From: Streptomyces geranii
GTDB taxonomy: Bacteria; Actinomycetota; Actinomycetes; Streptomycetales; Streptomycetaceae
Reading direction: 5' to 3'
DNA length: 64,000 nucleotides
NCBI RefSeq assembly: GCF_002954775.1
Contig: NZ_PJME01000017.1
Location: 62,001 to 126,000 of the forward strand
A program made the translations under genes and the position numbers. Positions 50,475 to 58,343 of this stretch are shown piece after piece; the first letter of the stretch is position 1; each line of letters opens with the position of its first letter. The notes under the pieces are model-generated. The model had not been told where the DNA came from and made no database searches. It saw only the letters and a list, made by a program, of their open reading frames with translations.

Positions 50475-51548
50475 ATGACCGGCAAGAAGCAGGAAGACGG
50501 CGGGGCGGCGTTCGTGGAGCCCGACTGGAAGACAGTGGGAATCCTGGGCGCGGCCCGGGGCGGCGCACTGGCGACGGACGGGGCGGCCATCGGCACCGAG
50601 CACCTGCTCGCGGGCATCACCACGTCCAAGGGCACCGCACGCGAAGCCCTCGCCGACGAAGGGGCCACCCAGACCGCGCTGTTGGCGGTGCTGCGGGACA
50701 GGAAGTCCCGGGAGGAGGCGTGGCACGGCACCGACGAGGCCGAGCGAAGCGTCGCCGCGCAGGAGGTACTGGGAGAGGAGTCCGGAGACCGCCGAGACCG
50801 CTTCACGGGCGCGGCGGCCAGGGCGCTCACCGCGGCGATGGACCAGGCGAGGGGAGAGGGCGCGGCGAAGTTCGGCGCGGTCCACCTGCTCCGGGCGCTC
50901 CTGGCGGAGGACAACCGCGCGCTGGAACTACTGGCGGCCTGCGGAATCCCACCACAAGCGGTACGAGCCCGCCTCGACCGCACGGACAGCAGCACCGAAA
51001 CCGAGGCAGACAGGGAGGCCGAGGACCTGTCCCCCCACCTGCAAGCCACCCGCGACGTACTCCTCGGCCGCGCCCCCTACCGCCATCTGCCCTTCTGGAA
51101 GCGATGGTTGGTCAAGAGCGCCGGAACCAACCTGGCGTCGAAGCCCGCCTGGTGGGCCGGCATGGAGGCCTACGAGCAGGCACGCAGCCTCGGCGACAGA
51201 GCGGTGGGCACGGAGCACATCCTGCTGGCGATCCTGGCCACCCACGAGGTGGCGCTCAGGTACCCGCACCTGGCCCGGGAGAACGCCCCCACCCCCGACA
51301 CCCGGTACGCGGGCGGCGAACGCCTGGCCGACCTGGGCCTCGACTACACCTCGGTCCGCACCGCACTGACCGACGACCGACCCCACCTGACCGCCGACCC
51401 CCGCCCCGCCGAGCGCTACATCGAAGAGGCCACGACCACGACAAGCACGACCGACCCGGGCACGGGCCCCCTGGTCGAGATCCTCCTCGGAGAGCAGACC
51501 CGCGCCAGACAACTCGTCGAGACGCTGACCGCCACGTCCTCCGCCTGA
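50475..51548 (+). CDS. Clp N-terminal-domain protein
   Basis: A 357-residue soluble protein made of two Clp_N-type double repeats without an ATPase. Signs are AARGGALATDGAAIGTEHLLAG (about 25-46), FGAVHLLRALLAEDNRALELL (about 135-155) and, in the second half, ARSLGDRAVGTEHILLAILATHEVAL (about 235-260). The start ATG at 50475 has GGGGAGG 11 bases upstream. In ClpA/ClpC these domains bind substrates and adaptors, so a free copy may act as an adaptor or decoy for ClpC; that is inference. Acid-rich linkers separate the repeats. A terminator follows at 51583. Confidence 0.82.
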   Translation: MTGKKQEDGGAAFVEPDWKTVGILGAARGGALATDGAAIGTEHLLAGITTSKGTAREALADEGATQTALLAVLRDRKSREEAWHGTDEAERSVAAQEVLGEESGDRRDRFTGAAARALTAAMDQARGEGAAKFGAVHLLRALLAEDNRALELLAACGIPPQAVRARLDRTDSSTETEADREAEDLSPHLQATRDVLLGRAPYRHLPFWKRWLVKSAGTNLASKPAWWAGMEAYEQARSLGDRAVGTEHILLAILATHEVALRYPHLARENAPTPDTRYAGGERLADLGLDYTSVRTALTDDRPHLTADPRPAERYIEEATTTTSTTDPGTGPLVEILLGEQTRARQLVETLTATSSA

Positions 51549-51582
51549 CAACTCCCGCGCACACAAAGCGCGAACACAAGGA

Positions 51583-51617
51583 AAGGGCCCTTCCGTCCAA
51601 CGGACGAAAGGGCCCTT
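51583..51617. terminator. hairpin between Clp-N gene and tRNA-Arg
   Basis: Arms AAGGGCCCTTCCGTC and GACGAAAGGGCCCTT with one mismatch and a 5-base loop (51583-51617). It is placed to end both the gene from the left and the tRNA transcript from the right. Confidence 0.85.
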
Positions 51618-51636
51618 GACCTGCGGTTCCACTCTG

Positions 51637-51709
51637 TGCCCTCGGCAGGATTCGAACCTGCGACACCGGCTTTAGGAGAGCCGTGCTCTATCCCCTGAGC
51701 TACGAAGGC
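51637..51709 (-). tRNA. tRNA-Arg, anticodon CCT
   Basis: A 73-base cloverleaf. The acceptor stem pairs GCCTTCG (51709-51703) with CGAGGGC, the D-arm is GCTC...GAGC, the anticodon stem-loop is CGGCT-CTCCTAA-AGCCG with CCT in the centre, and the T-loop is GGTTCGAATCC. It reads AGG codons. CCA is not encoded. No attachment site or integrase is seen next to it. Confidence 0.95.
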
Positions 51710-51826
51710 GGGACCAGGGACAGCCTAGCGGATACGCGCGGACGGGCGTCGTCGGTATAAGCGGCAGGCGAGGGCCAGGGCATCAGTGACGGCGGCGGCC
51801 CGTCGGCCCGGCCAGTCAGGCCCGGG

Positions 51827-51922
51827 CCCTCAGTCCCGGACCCTCAGTCCCGGACCCTCAGTCCCGGACCCTCAGTCCCGGACCCTCAGTCCCGGGCCCT
51901 CAGTCCCGGACCCTCAGGCCCC
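51827..51922. repeat. 14-bp tandem repeat at the SDR stop codon
   Basis: Six full copies of CCCTCAGTCCCGGA (one with a final G) from 51827 to 51910, then a partial seventh that contains the stop codon (TCA, 51914-51916) of the minus-strand SDR gene. Each unit carries a TGA on the minus strand, and the 14-bp period places these in all three frames. Confidence 0.9.
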
Positions 51923-52759
51923 GGTGTCCGCGTACCCCAGGTCGGCGCCCAGTTCGCGGGACGCGTCCGCCTGGGCGAGGAGTTCCCGGGCCTTGCCCTC
52001 GACGCCCTCGATGGCGTCTGCGCCGGCGACGAAGCGCAGGAGCGGCTTGTCCTGGTCGGCGATCGTGAGGAGGGCGCGGGCGAGCTTGGTGGGGTCGCCG
52101 GGCTGGCTGCCGTTCATGCTCTTCCAGGCCGTGATCGTCGCCCTGGTGCGGTCGGCGTAGTCGTCGATCGTCGGTTCGGGCCAGGTGGTGGAGGCGTCCA
52201 CGAGGAGTTCGGTGCGGAAGAAGCCGGGTTCCACGACCGTGGTGTGGATGCCGTACGGCTCGACGTCGTAGCGCAGGGACTCCATCCAGCCCTCCACGCC
52301 GAACTTGGAGGCGGCGTACGCGACGCAGAACTCCTGGCCGATCAGTCCGGCCGAGGAGGAGATCGTGATGACGTGTCCTGCGCGCTGTCGGCGCATGATC
52401 GGCAGGACGGCGCGGGTGACGTTCATCGGGCCGAAGAGATTGGTCTCGATCTGCTCGCGCAACTGCGCGGGCGGGATCTCCTCGAAGTAGCCGGCGAAGA
52501 AATTACCGGCGTTGTTGATCAGCACGTCGATACGGCCGAAGCGGTCCACGGCCGCTTGTGCCGCGGCCTCGGCGTCCTCGGTGCTGGTGACGTCGAGGCG
52601 GGTGACCAGGAGGTTCGCCTGCGGTCCGCCCAGCGTCCGCTCGACCTCTTCGGGACGGCGGCCGGTGGCGACGACCCGGTGGCCGGCGGCGAGGGCCTCG
52701 CGGACGATGTCCGTACCCAGACCGCGTCCGGCGCCGGTGACGAGAACGACCTTGCTCAT
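51914..52759 (-). CDS. SDR-family oxidoreductase
   Basis: A 281-residue short-chain dehydrogenase. GAGRGLG (about 9-15) binds the cofactor, ATGRR after strand 2 points to NADP(H), and LINNAG (about 83), Ser in ITISSSAG and YAASKFG form the active site. The SDR superfamily branch with long C-terminus (FAVGADA-like RFVAGADA) often acts on small carbonyls. It lies 42 bases downstream of another SDR on the same strand. The divergent XRE regulator is the likely controller. Its 3' end is extended by the 14-bp repeat. Confidence 0.92.
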   Translation of the reverse strand: MSKVVLVTGAGRGLGTDIVREALAAGHRVVATGRRPEEVERTLGGPQANLLVTRLDVTSTEDAEAAAQAAVDRFGRIDVLINNAGNFFAGYFEEIPPAQLREQIETNLFGPMNVTRAVLPIMRRQRAGHVITISSSAGLIGQEFCVAYAASKFGVEGWMESLRYDVEPYGIHTTVVEPGFFRTELLVDASTTWPEPTIDDYADRTRATITAWKSMNGSQPGDPTKLARALLTIADQDKPLLRFVAGADAIEGVEGKARELLAQADASRELGADLGYADTGA

Positions 52760-52801
52760 GAGAGTTCCTTTCGGGTGCCGTGAGGCGTTGGTGGGGCCGG
52801 A

Positions 52802-53569
52802 TCAGGCCTGGTCGGTCGGCATGATCCAGAGTTCGCCGACGGAGGCGTGTCGGGGGCGCGTGACCATGTAGGCGACGCCGTCGGCTATGTCGTCCGGGGC
52901 GAGGACCTCGGTCTGCTCGTAGAAGGTGCGGATCGCCTCGCGGAGTTCGGGCTTGTGGTCGTTGTGCGAGCCCAGTTCGGTGTCCACCCCGCCCGGCTCC
53001 AGCACACCGACGCGGACGTGCCGCCGGGTGACCTCCTGGCGCAGGGACTCGGTGAAGCCGTTCACGCCGAACTTGGTGAGGTTGTAGACGCCGTAACCGT
53101 TCCAGGCGACGCGGCCCGCGATGGAGCTGACGTTGACGATGTCGGCGACCCGGCGCGGCCCGTCCTCGGCGGCCTTGAGGAGGTGGGGGAGTGCGGCGTG
53201 GGTGGTGTGCAGCAGGCCGTGCACGTTGACGGCGATCATGCGTTCCCATTCCGCGGCGTCCGCACCGACGACCGGGCCAAGCAGCATCAGCCCGGCGTTG
53301 TTGACCAGGGTGTCGAGGCGCCCGAAGTGTGCGACGGTCCGCTCCACGGCCGCCTCGGCGCGGGCGCGGTCCGTGATGTCCGCCGCCACGACCAGGGCCG
53401 TACCGCCGGCCTTCCCGATCTCGGCGGCCAGGTCGGTCAGCCGCTCCTCGCGGCGGGCCACGAGGGCGACGGAGGCACCCTCCTCGGCGAGGCGGCGGGC
53501 GGTGGCGGCGCCGATACCGCTGCTCGCGCCGGTGACGAGCGCGACGGTGCCGGTCAGATTCGTTGCCAT
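52802..53569 (-). CDS. SDR-family oxidoreductase
   Basis: A 255-residue classical SDR. TGASSGIG (about 13-20), VARREERL (NADP-type), LVNNAG (about 91), SSIAG (Ser) and YNLTKFG (Tyr-Lys) are all present. The start ATG at 53569 has AGGACA upstream; longer in-frame codons are not convincing. It resembles the YdfG/clavulanate-type SDRs acting on beta-hydroxy acids or short alcohols, without firm substrate. It forms a two-gene operon with the next SDR and is divergent from the XRE gene at 53718. Confidence 0.92.
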   Translation of the reverse strand: MATNLTGTVALVTGASSGIGAATARRLAEEGASVALVARREERLTDLAAEIGKAGGTALVVAADITDRARAEAAVERTVAHFGRLDTLVNNAGLMLLGPVVGADAAEWERMIAVNVHGLLHTTHAALPHLLKAAEDGPRRVADIVNVSSIAGRVAWNGYGVYNLTKFGVNGFTESLRQEVTRRHVRVGVLEPGGVDTELGSHNDHKPELREAIRTFYEQTEVLAPDDIADGVAYMVTRPRHASVGELWIMPTDQA

Positions 53570-53662
53570 GGGGTGTCCTGTTCCTGTTCCTCTTCTGCCT
53601 CTGCTGCTGCTCTTGCTTCTCAACAGAACCGTTCGTCACGGATCGGCGGGAGTCCCTGCTGA

Positions 53663-53685
53663 GGGGGTCACTGAGAGGGACCCCC
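53663..53685. promoter_or_regulatory. inverted repeat between SDR and XRE genes
   Basis: GGGGGTC (53663-53669) and GACCCCC (53679-53685), 9-base spacer, in the 148-base divergent region; candidate operator of the XRE regulator. Confidence 0.45.
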
Positions 53686-53717
53686 AGGCCGCCGCGAGCG
53701 CTCGTAGAGTGGAGTGC

Positions 53718-54698
53718 ATGACAGGCGCAAACGACCCAAACGGCATAAAAGATCTGAAAAGCCCCAGCCCTGATATTCGCGGTGATTTCCGTGCGGAGAT
53801 CCGGGAATTCCTGGGCACGCGGCGGGCCAGGGTCACCCCCGAGCAGGCGGGACTGCCCCTGTACGGGGGAGACCGTCGGCGGGTCGCCGGGCTGCGCCGG
53901 GAGGAGGTGGCCCTGCTCGCGGGTATCTCCAGCGAGTACTACACGCGGCTGGAGCGCGGCAACGCCACCGGTGTCTCCGAGAGCGTCATCGACGGCATCG
54001 CGCAGGCCCTGCGGCTCGACGAGGCCGAGCGGATCCACCTGCTCGACCTCCTGCGCGGCGCCGGCCCGGCCCGTCCGTCGCGACGCAAGCCCGCTCAGCA
54101 GCGCGTCCGGCCCCCGGTGCAGCGTGTCCTCGACTCGATGACCGGCACCCCCGCCTTCGTCCTCAGCGGACGCCTGGACATCCTGGCCGCCAACCACCTC
54201 GGACGCGCCCTGTTCGCCCCCGCCTACGCCGACCCGGCGCGGCCACCGAGCAACGCCCGGTTCGTCTTCCTCGACCCGCGCGCACCCGAGTTCTTCCGCG
54301 ACTGGGACGAGGTCGCAGGCGACACGGTCGCCATGCTGCGCGCCGAGGCCGGCCGGGACGCGTACGACCGTCGGCTGACCGACATGATCGGCGAACTGTC
54401 CACCCGCAGCGCGGAGTTCCGCCGCCGCTGGGCCGCCCACAACGTACGCATCCACACCACAGGTCTGAAGCGCCTGCACCACCCGGTCGTCGGCGACCTC
54501 GACCTGCCGTTCGAGACATTTCCGCTCGGAGCGGACCCCAGCCAGTTCCTGCTCACCTACACCGCCGAGCCGGGCTCACCCTCCCAGCAGGCCCTGAACC
54601 TGCTGGCCAGCTGGGCGGCCACCACCGACGCCACCGACGCCACCGACGAGCAGGCCGGGCCGACGGACGACTCCGAGCCCGCGGAGAAGTCCGAGTGA
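53718..54698 (+). CDS. XRE regulator with MmyB-like ligand-binding domain
   Basis: A 326-residue regulator starting at ATG 53718. A helix-turn-helix of the MmyB type (about 25-110) contains RRVAGLRREEVALLAGISSEYYTRLERG. A PAS-like MmyB domain (about 130-285) contains PAFVLSGRLDILAANHLGRALFAP and the SAEFRRRWAAHNVR motif. In Streptomyces such proteins usually sit divergently from an SDR they control and may sense a fatty acid or similar ligand, exactly the layout here. The tail is Thr/Asp/Glu-rich. Its stop codon is the first of three tandem 8-bp copies. Confidence 0.93.
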   Translation: MTGANDPNGIKDLKSPSPDIRGDFRAEIREFLGTRRARVTPEQAGLPLYGGDRRRVAGLRREEVALLAGISSEYYTRLERGNATGVSESVIDGIAQALRLDEAERIHLLDLLRGAGPARPSRRKPAQQRVRPPVQRVLDSMTGTPAFVLSGRLDILAANHLGRALFAPAYADPARPPSNARFVFLDPRAPEFFRDWDEVAGDTVAMLRAEAGRDAYDRRLTDMIGELSTRSAEFRRRWAAHNVRIHTTGLKRLHHPVVGDLDLPFETFPLGADPSQFLLTYTAEPGSPSQQALNLLASWAATTDATDATDEQAGPTDDSEPAEKSE

Positions 54699-54714
54699 CC
54701 GAGTGACCGAGTGA
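54691..54714 (+). repeat. 8-bp tandem repeat across the XRE stop codon
   Basis: Three copies of CCGAGTGA (54691-54698, 54699-54706, 54707-54714). The first ends with the stop codon. The three TGA triplets fall in three different reading frames. Confidence 0.9.
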
Positions 54715-54779
54715 CCGCCCGGCCGCCTCCCCGCCCACCCGACTGTCTGAGGCCACTCGGGGAAGGGAAGGTCACCGTC

Positions 54780-55118
54780 ATGAAGAGCGAGCGGGAGTTC
54801 TTTTCACCCGAGGCCATGCCGTGGAGCGCCGGGCCGCAGCCCGGGACCGCCGAGCGGATCCTGAGCAGGGACGAGGCGGACCCGGAGGTGCTGACCCGGC
54901 TGGTGCGCTGGGAACCGGGGCTCGACACCTCGTCCTCCGGGGTGATCCGGCACGAGTGGGTCGAGGAGGTCTGTCTCCTCGAAGGCGACCTGTACGACCT
55001 CACCCTGGACCGGACCTTCCACCCCGGAGACTTCGCGTCCCGGCCCCCTGGCATGCCGCACGGCCCGTATTGGACGGCCGCCGGCTGCCTGATGCTGGAG
55101 ATCCGCTACCGGCCGTAG
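54780..55118 (+). CDS. cupin-domain protein
   Basis: A 112-residue single-domain cupin. ATG 54780 has AGGGAAGG upstream. The barrel shows VIRHEWVEEVCLLEGDLYDL, where His-Glu-type metal ligands are expected, then FHPGDFASRPPGMPHGPYWT (about 80-100) with the second motif His, close to the ChrR-type cupins. The function could be sugar or small-acid binding or oxidation. It lies downstream of the XRE gene on the same strand and convergent with glucarate dehydratase, so a role in sugar-acid use is possible but unproven. Confidence 0.82.
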   Translation: MKSEREFFSPEAMPWSAGPQPGTAERILSRDEADPEVLTRLVRWEPGLDTSSSGVIRHEWVEEVCLLEGDLYDLTLDRTFHPGDFASRPPGMPHGPYWTAAGCLMLEIRYRP

Positions 55119-55148
55119 CCCCCGTTCATCGCGGCGCCCCAGTCCTCC

Positions 55149-56483
55149 CTACCGCACCAGACACGGCCGCTTGCCGTCGAACTCCCAGCCAGGGACCAGG
55201 TATTGCATGGTGACCGCGTCGTCCCGTGCCCCCAACGCCCGCTCCCGGTACAGCTCGTGAGCCGCGAGCACCCGGTCCATGTCCACCCGTACCCCCAGCC
55301 CGGGCGCGTCCGGCACCGCGATCTCGCCGTCGACGATCCGCGGCGGAGCCACCGTCAGGCGTTCCATGCCCTCCTGCCAGATCCAGTGCGTGTCAAGGGC
55401 GTTGTACTCGCCCGGCGCCGCCGCCCCGCAGTGGGTGACCATGGCCAGGGAGATGTCGAAGTGGTTGTTGGAGTGGCAACCCCAGGTCAGGCCCATGGAG
55501 TTGCACAACTGCGCCACACGCACCGAGCCCCGCATGGTCCAGAAGTGCGGGTCGGCCAAGGGGATCGACACCGACTGCAGGGCCAGGGCGTGGGTCAGCT
55601 GCCGCCAGTCCGTCGCGATCATGTTGGTGGCCGTGGGGAGACCCGTCGCCCGGCGGAACTCGGCCAGGATCTCGCGCCCCGAGTAGCCGTCCTCCGCACC
55701 GCACGGGTCCTCGGCGTAGGCCAGCGTGCCGTTCAGAGGTGTGCACAGCTCGATCGCCTCGCGCAGTGACCACGCGCCGTTCGGGTCCAGGGTGACCCGC
55801 GCTTCCGGGAAGCGGTCCTTCAGCGCTCGTACGGCCTTGACCTCCTCGGCGCCCTCCAGGACGCCGCCCTTGAGCTTGAAGTCGCGGAAGCCGTAGCGGG
55901 CGTGGGTCGCCTCCGCCTGGCGGACGATCGCCTCCGGGGTCAGCGCCTCCTCGCGCCGGACGCGGTACCAGTCGACCGGGGAGTCCGGTTCACGGACGTA
56001 GTCCAGGTCTGTGCGGTCCGGGTCGCCGACGTAGAAGAGGTAGCCCAACACCCGTACCGAATCGCGCTGTTGGCCGTCACCCAGCAGGGCCGCCACCGGT
56101 ACGTCCAGGTGCTGGCCGAGGAGGTCGAGCAGGGCCGACTCGACCGCCGTCACCGCGTGCACGGTGGTGCGCAGGTCGAAGGTCTGGGCGCCGCGTCCGC
56201 CCGCGTCGCGGTCGGCGAAGCGGGCGCCGATCTCCCGCAGGACGCGCTGGTAGTCGCCCACCTTCGCACCGACGACCAGCGACCCGGCGTCGCGCAGGGT
56301 CCGTGTGATCTTCTCGCCGCCCGGGACCTCGCCGAGTCCCGTACGGCCCTCGGAGTCGGTGAGGATCACGATGTTGCGGGTGAAGTAGGGGCCGTGGGCG
56401 CCGGAGAGGTTCAGTTCCATGCTGTCGCGGCCGGCGACGGGGTAGACGGCGAACTCGGTGACGGTCGGCTGGCGCGTGCTCAT
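55149..56483 (-). CDS. gudD: glucarate dehydratase
   Basis: A 444-residue enolase-superfamily enzyme converting D-glucarate (and L-idarate) to 5-keto-4-deoxyglucarate. The start ATG at 56483 has GAGAGG upstream. Active-site parts are the KLKGG Lys (203/205), metal ligands Asp233 and Asn235 in DPNGAW, Glu258 in YAEDPCG, Asn287 in ATNMIATDW and the His in CHSNNHFD (337-343), the last being the dehydratase base. Length and order match GudD. The double-IclR regulator gene lies 151 bases upstream on the same strand and probably controls it. Other pathway genes are not in the window. Confidence 0.95.
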   Translation of the reverse strand: MSTRQPTVTEFAVYPVAGRDSMELNLSGAHGPYFTRNIVILTDSEGRTGLGEVPGGEKITRTLRDAGSLVVGAKVGDYQRVLREIGARFADRDAGGRGAQTFDLRTTVHAVTAVESALLDLLGQHLDVPVAALLGDGQQRDSVRVLGYLFYVGDPDRTDLDYVREPDSPVDWYRVRREEALTPEAIVRQAEATHARYGFRDFKLKGGVLEGAEEVKAVRALKDRFPEARVTLDPNGAWSLREAIELCTPLNGTLAYAEDPCGAEDGYSGREILAEFRRATGLPTATNMIATDWRQLTHALALQSVSIPLADPHFWTMRGSVRVAQLCNSMGLTWGCHSNNHFDISLAMVTHCGAAAPGEYNALDTHWIWQEGMERLTVAPPRIVDGEIAVPDAPGLGVRVDMDRVLAAHELYRERALGARDDAVTMQYLVPGWEFDGKRPCLVR

Positions 56484-56634
56484 CGGAACCCTCTCGGTGT
56501 CTCCGTCTCTCCATACAGACGGCGTCCGCATATGAGAATGAAGATTAGATGCGTGAACAGGGGAGGTCAATGGAAGTACTTGCGACCCGCGCGTCGGCCG
56601 CGGGATCGAGACCGCCCCGCACCCCCGGTCGGGG

Positions 56635-58275
56635 CTACGTCAGCGGCACCCTTGTGAACCTGCCCGCCGTGCGCAGTTCCCCCTCGATCCGCGTCGCCGT
56701 CGCGTGCAGCTCGGGCAGGATCTCCTCCACGCACTGTTGCGCCGTGCGGCGGGTCGAGTGCATGGCCACGTCCACCGCCGCGACCACCCGGCCGGTACGG
56801 TCCCGGACCGGGACCGCGATCGAGCGCAGGCCCTGTTCCAGCTCCTCCTCGACCAGGGCGTATCCCTGTTGCCGTACCTCCGTGAAGTCCCCGTCCGGGG
56901 TGTCGGCCAGCAGCACCCGGCCCATCGACGTCCGGTGGGCCGGCAGGCGCGTCCCGACCGTGATGTCGGCGCTCATGATGCGCCGGGTCGCCGCCCGCGC
57001 CGTGTACTGGATCTCCCGACCCGTGCCCGTGCCCGTGCCCGAGTCCGGCGTCAGGATCGCCAGGGACGCCGACTCCTCCACCCGGTCCGCCAGTTCCGCC
57101 AGGTGCGGCGCGGCGATCTCGGGCAGGGAGGTGCGGGAGAGGGGCGGGAAGCCCAGGGACAGGACCCTAGGGGTCAGGGTGAAGGTGCGGCCCGTTGGTT
57201 CCACGTAGCCCAGGTGCTCGTAGGTGATCAGCGCCCGGCGCGCGGTCGCCCTTGCCAGGCCTGTCGCCCGGGCCACCTCCGTCAGGGTCAGCTCGGCGCG
57301 GGACTCGCCGAAGGCCGTCAGGACCGTCAGGCCCCTGGCCAGGGACTCGACGAACTCCCGGCCCAACTCCTGCTTCGACGCCCCGGTCCAGGCCGCCAGG
57401 TCGGAGGGGGGCACCCGTGCCTCGGCGGTGGGCCCCTCCCTCAGGTCCGCCCGCAGGTCCGCCTCCATCGCCGCCACCGTCGACCGCAGCCGCGGCAGCA
57501 GCTCCTCGCGCAGGCCGGTCGCCGTGCGGCGGCTCGTGTGGCTGACCACGCTCGCGACGCACGCCACCCTGCCCGTACGGGGGTCCCGTACGGGGACGGA
57601 GACCGCCACCAGGCCCGGTTCGATCAGCTGGTCGTCCAGTGCCCAGCCGTCGGCCCGGGCCCGTTCGACGTACGCCTCGAAGTCGCTGTCCGGGGCCCCC
57701 GTCCCTTCGGTGCGCGGCGGGATCGCCGGGAAGCCCAGGTCCGCCGGGTCCGCCGTCCGGCGTTCGTGCCAGTGGTGCCAGTCCGCCCGCGTCCATTCGG
57801 TGGCGAACAGCGGGCCCGGCGCGGTGCGTTCGGCCGGCAGGAGGTCGCCGATGCGGAAGCTGAGGGACATCGCGCGGCGGCGGGTCGCCTGGTGGATGAA
57901 CCGGATGCCGTCCCGGTCGCCGACGGCGAGGGACACCGACTCGTCCAGCTCGTCGGCGAGGGCGTCCGCGTGCGCGTCGAGCAGGGCGGGCAGCCGGAGG
58001 GCGGCCAGATAGGCGTTCCCCAGTTCCATCAGCCGAGGGGTGAGAACCGCGTCCCGGCCGTCGAGACGGACGTACCCCATGCGGGCGAGGGTCGCCGTGA
58101 TCCGGTCCACGGTGGAACGTGCCAGGCCGGTCGCCCGCTCAAGCCCGCTCAGGCTCAGCGTCCCGCCCGCCTCCGTCAGCTGCCGCAGTACGGCGATCCC
58201 GCGCATCAGCGGGGCGACGGCCTCGGCGGGGACGGGAGCGGGGGCGGACACCTGGCCGGGGACGGGGTCAATCAT
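56635..58275 (-). CDS. IclR-type regulator with two complete IclR units
   Basis: A 546-residue protein formed of two tandem IclR modules. Unit 1: winged helix about 22-85 (LSLSGLERATGLARSTVDRIT), effector domain about 95-275. Unit 2: winged helix about 325-385 (LTLTEVARATGLARATARRAL, YVEPTGRTFTLTP), effector domain about 395-540 with the typical GFPPLSRTSLPEIAAPHL and SIAVPVRDRTGRVVAAVDVAMHS. Single IclR proteins are about 260 residues, so this is a fused duplication. The start ATG at 58275 follows GGTGAG. Position upstream of gudD suggests control of aromatic or sugar-acid catabolism. Confidence 0.93.
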   Translation of the reverse strand: MIDPVPGQVSAPAPVPAEAVAPLMRGIAVLRQLTEAGGTLSLSGLERATGLARSTVDRITATLARMGYVRLDGRDAVLTPRLMELGNAYLAALRLPALLDAHADALADELDESVSLAVGDRDGIRFIHQATRRRAMSLSFRIGDLLPAERTAPGPLFATEWTRADWHHWHERRTADPADLGFPAIPPRTEGTGAPDSDFEAYVERARADGWALDDQLIEPGLVAVSVPVRDPRTGRVACVASVVSHTSRRTATGLREELLPRLRSTVAAMEADLRADLREGPTAEARVPPSDLAAWTGASKQELGREFVESLARGLTVLTAFGESRAELTLTEVARATGLARATARRALITYEHLGYVEPTGRTFTLTPRVLSLGFPPLSRTSLPEIAAPHLAELADRVEESASLAILTPDSGTGTGTGREIQYTARAATRRIMSADITVGTRLPAHRTSMGRVLLADTPDGDFTEVRQQGYALVEEELEQGLRSIAVPVRDRTGRVVAAVDVAMHSTRRTAQQCVEEILPELHATATRIEGELRTAGRFTRVPLT

Positions 58276-58343
58276 GGGCTCACCGTAATGCCCGTGCGGA
58301 ATCGCCTGCCGGGAGCCCGGCCTCCACCCGTACGGGAGGACCC

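Noticed and set aside
51637..51709. tRNA-Arg as an integration site of a mobile element
   Set aside because: No integrase, direct repeat of the tRNA 3' end or foreign gene block is seen on either side.
51827..51922. Tandem array considered as CRISPR
   Set aside because: Units are 14 bp and contiguous with no spacers.
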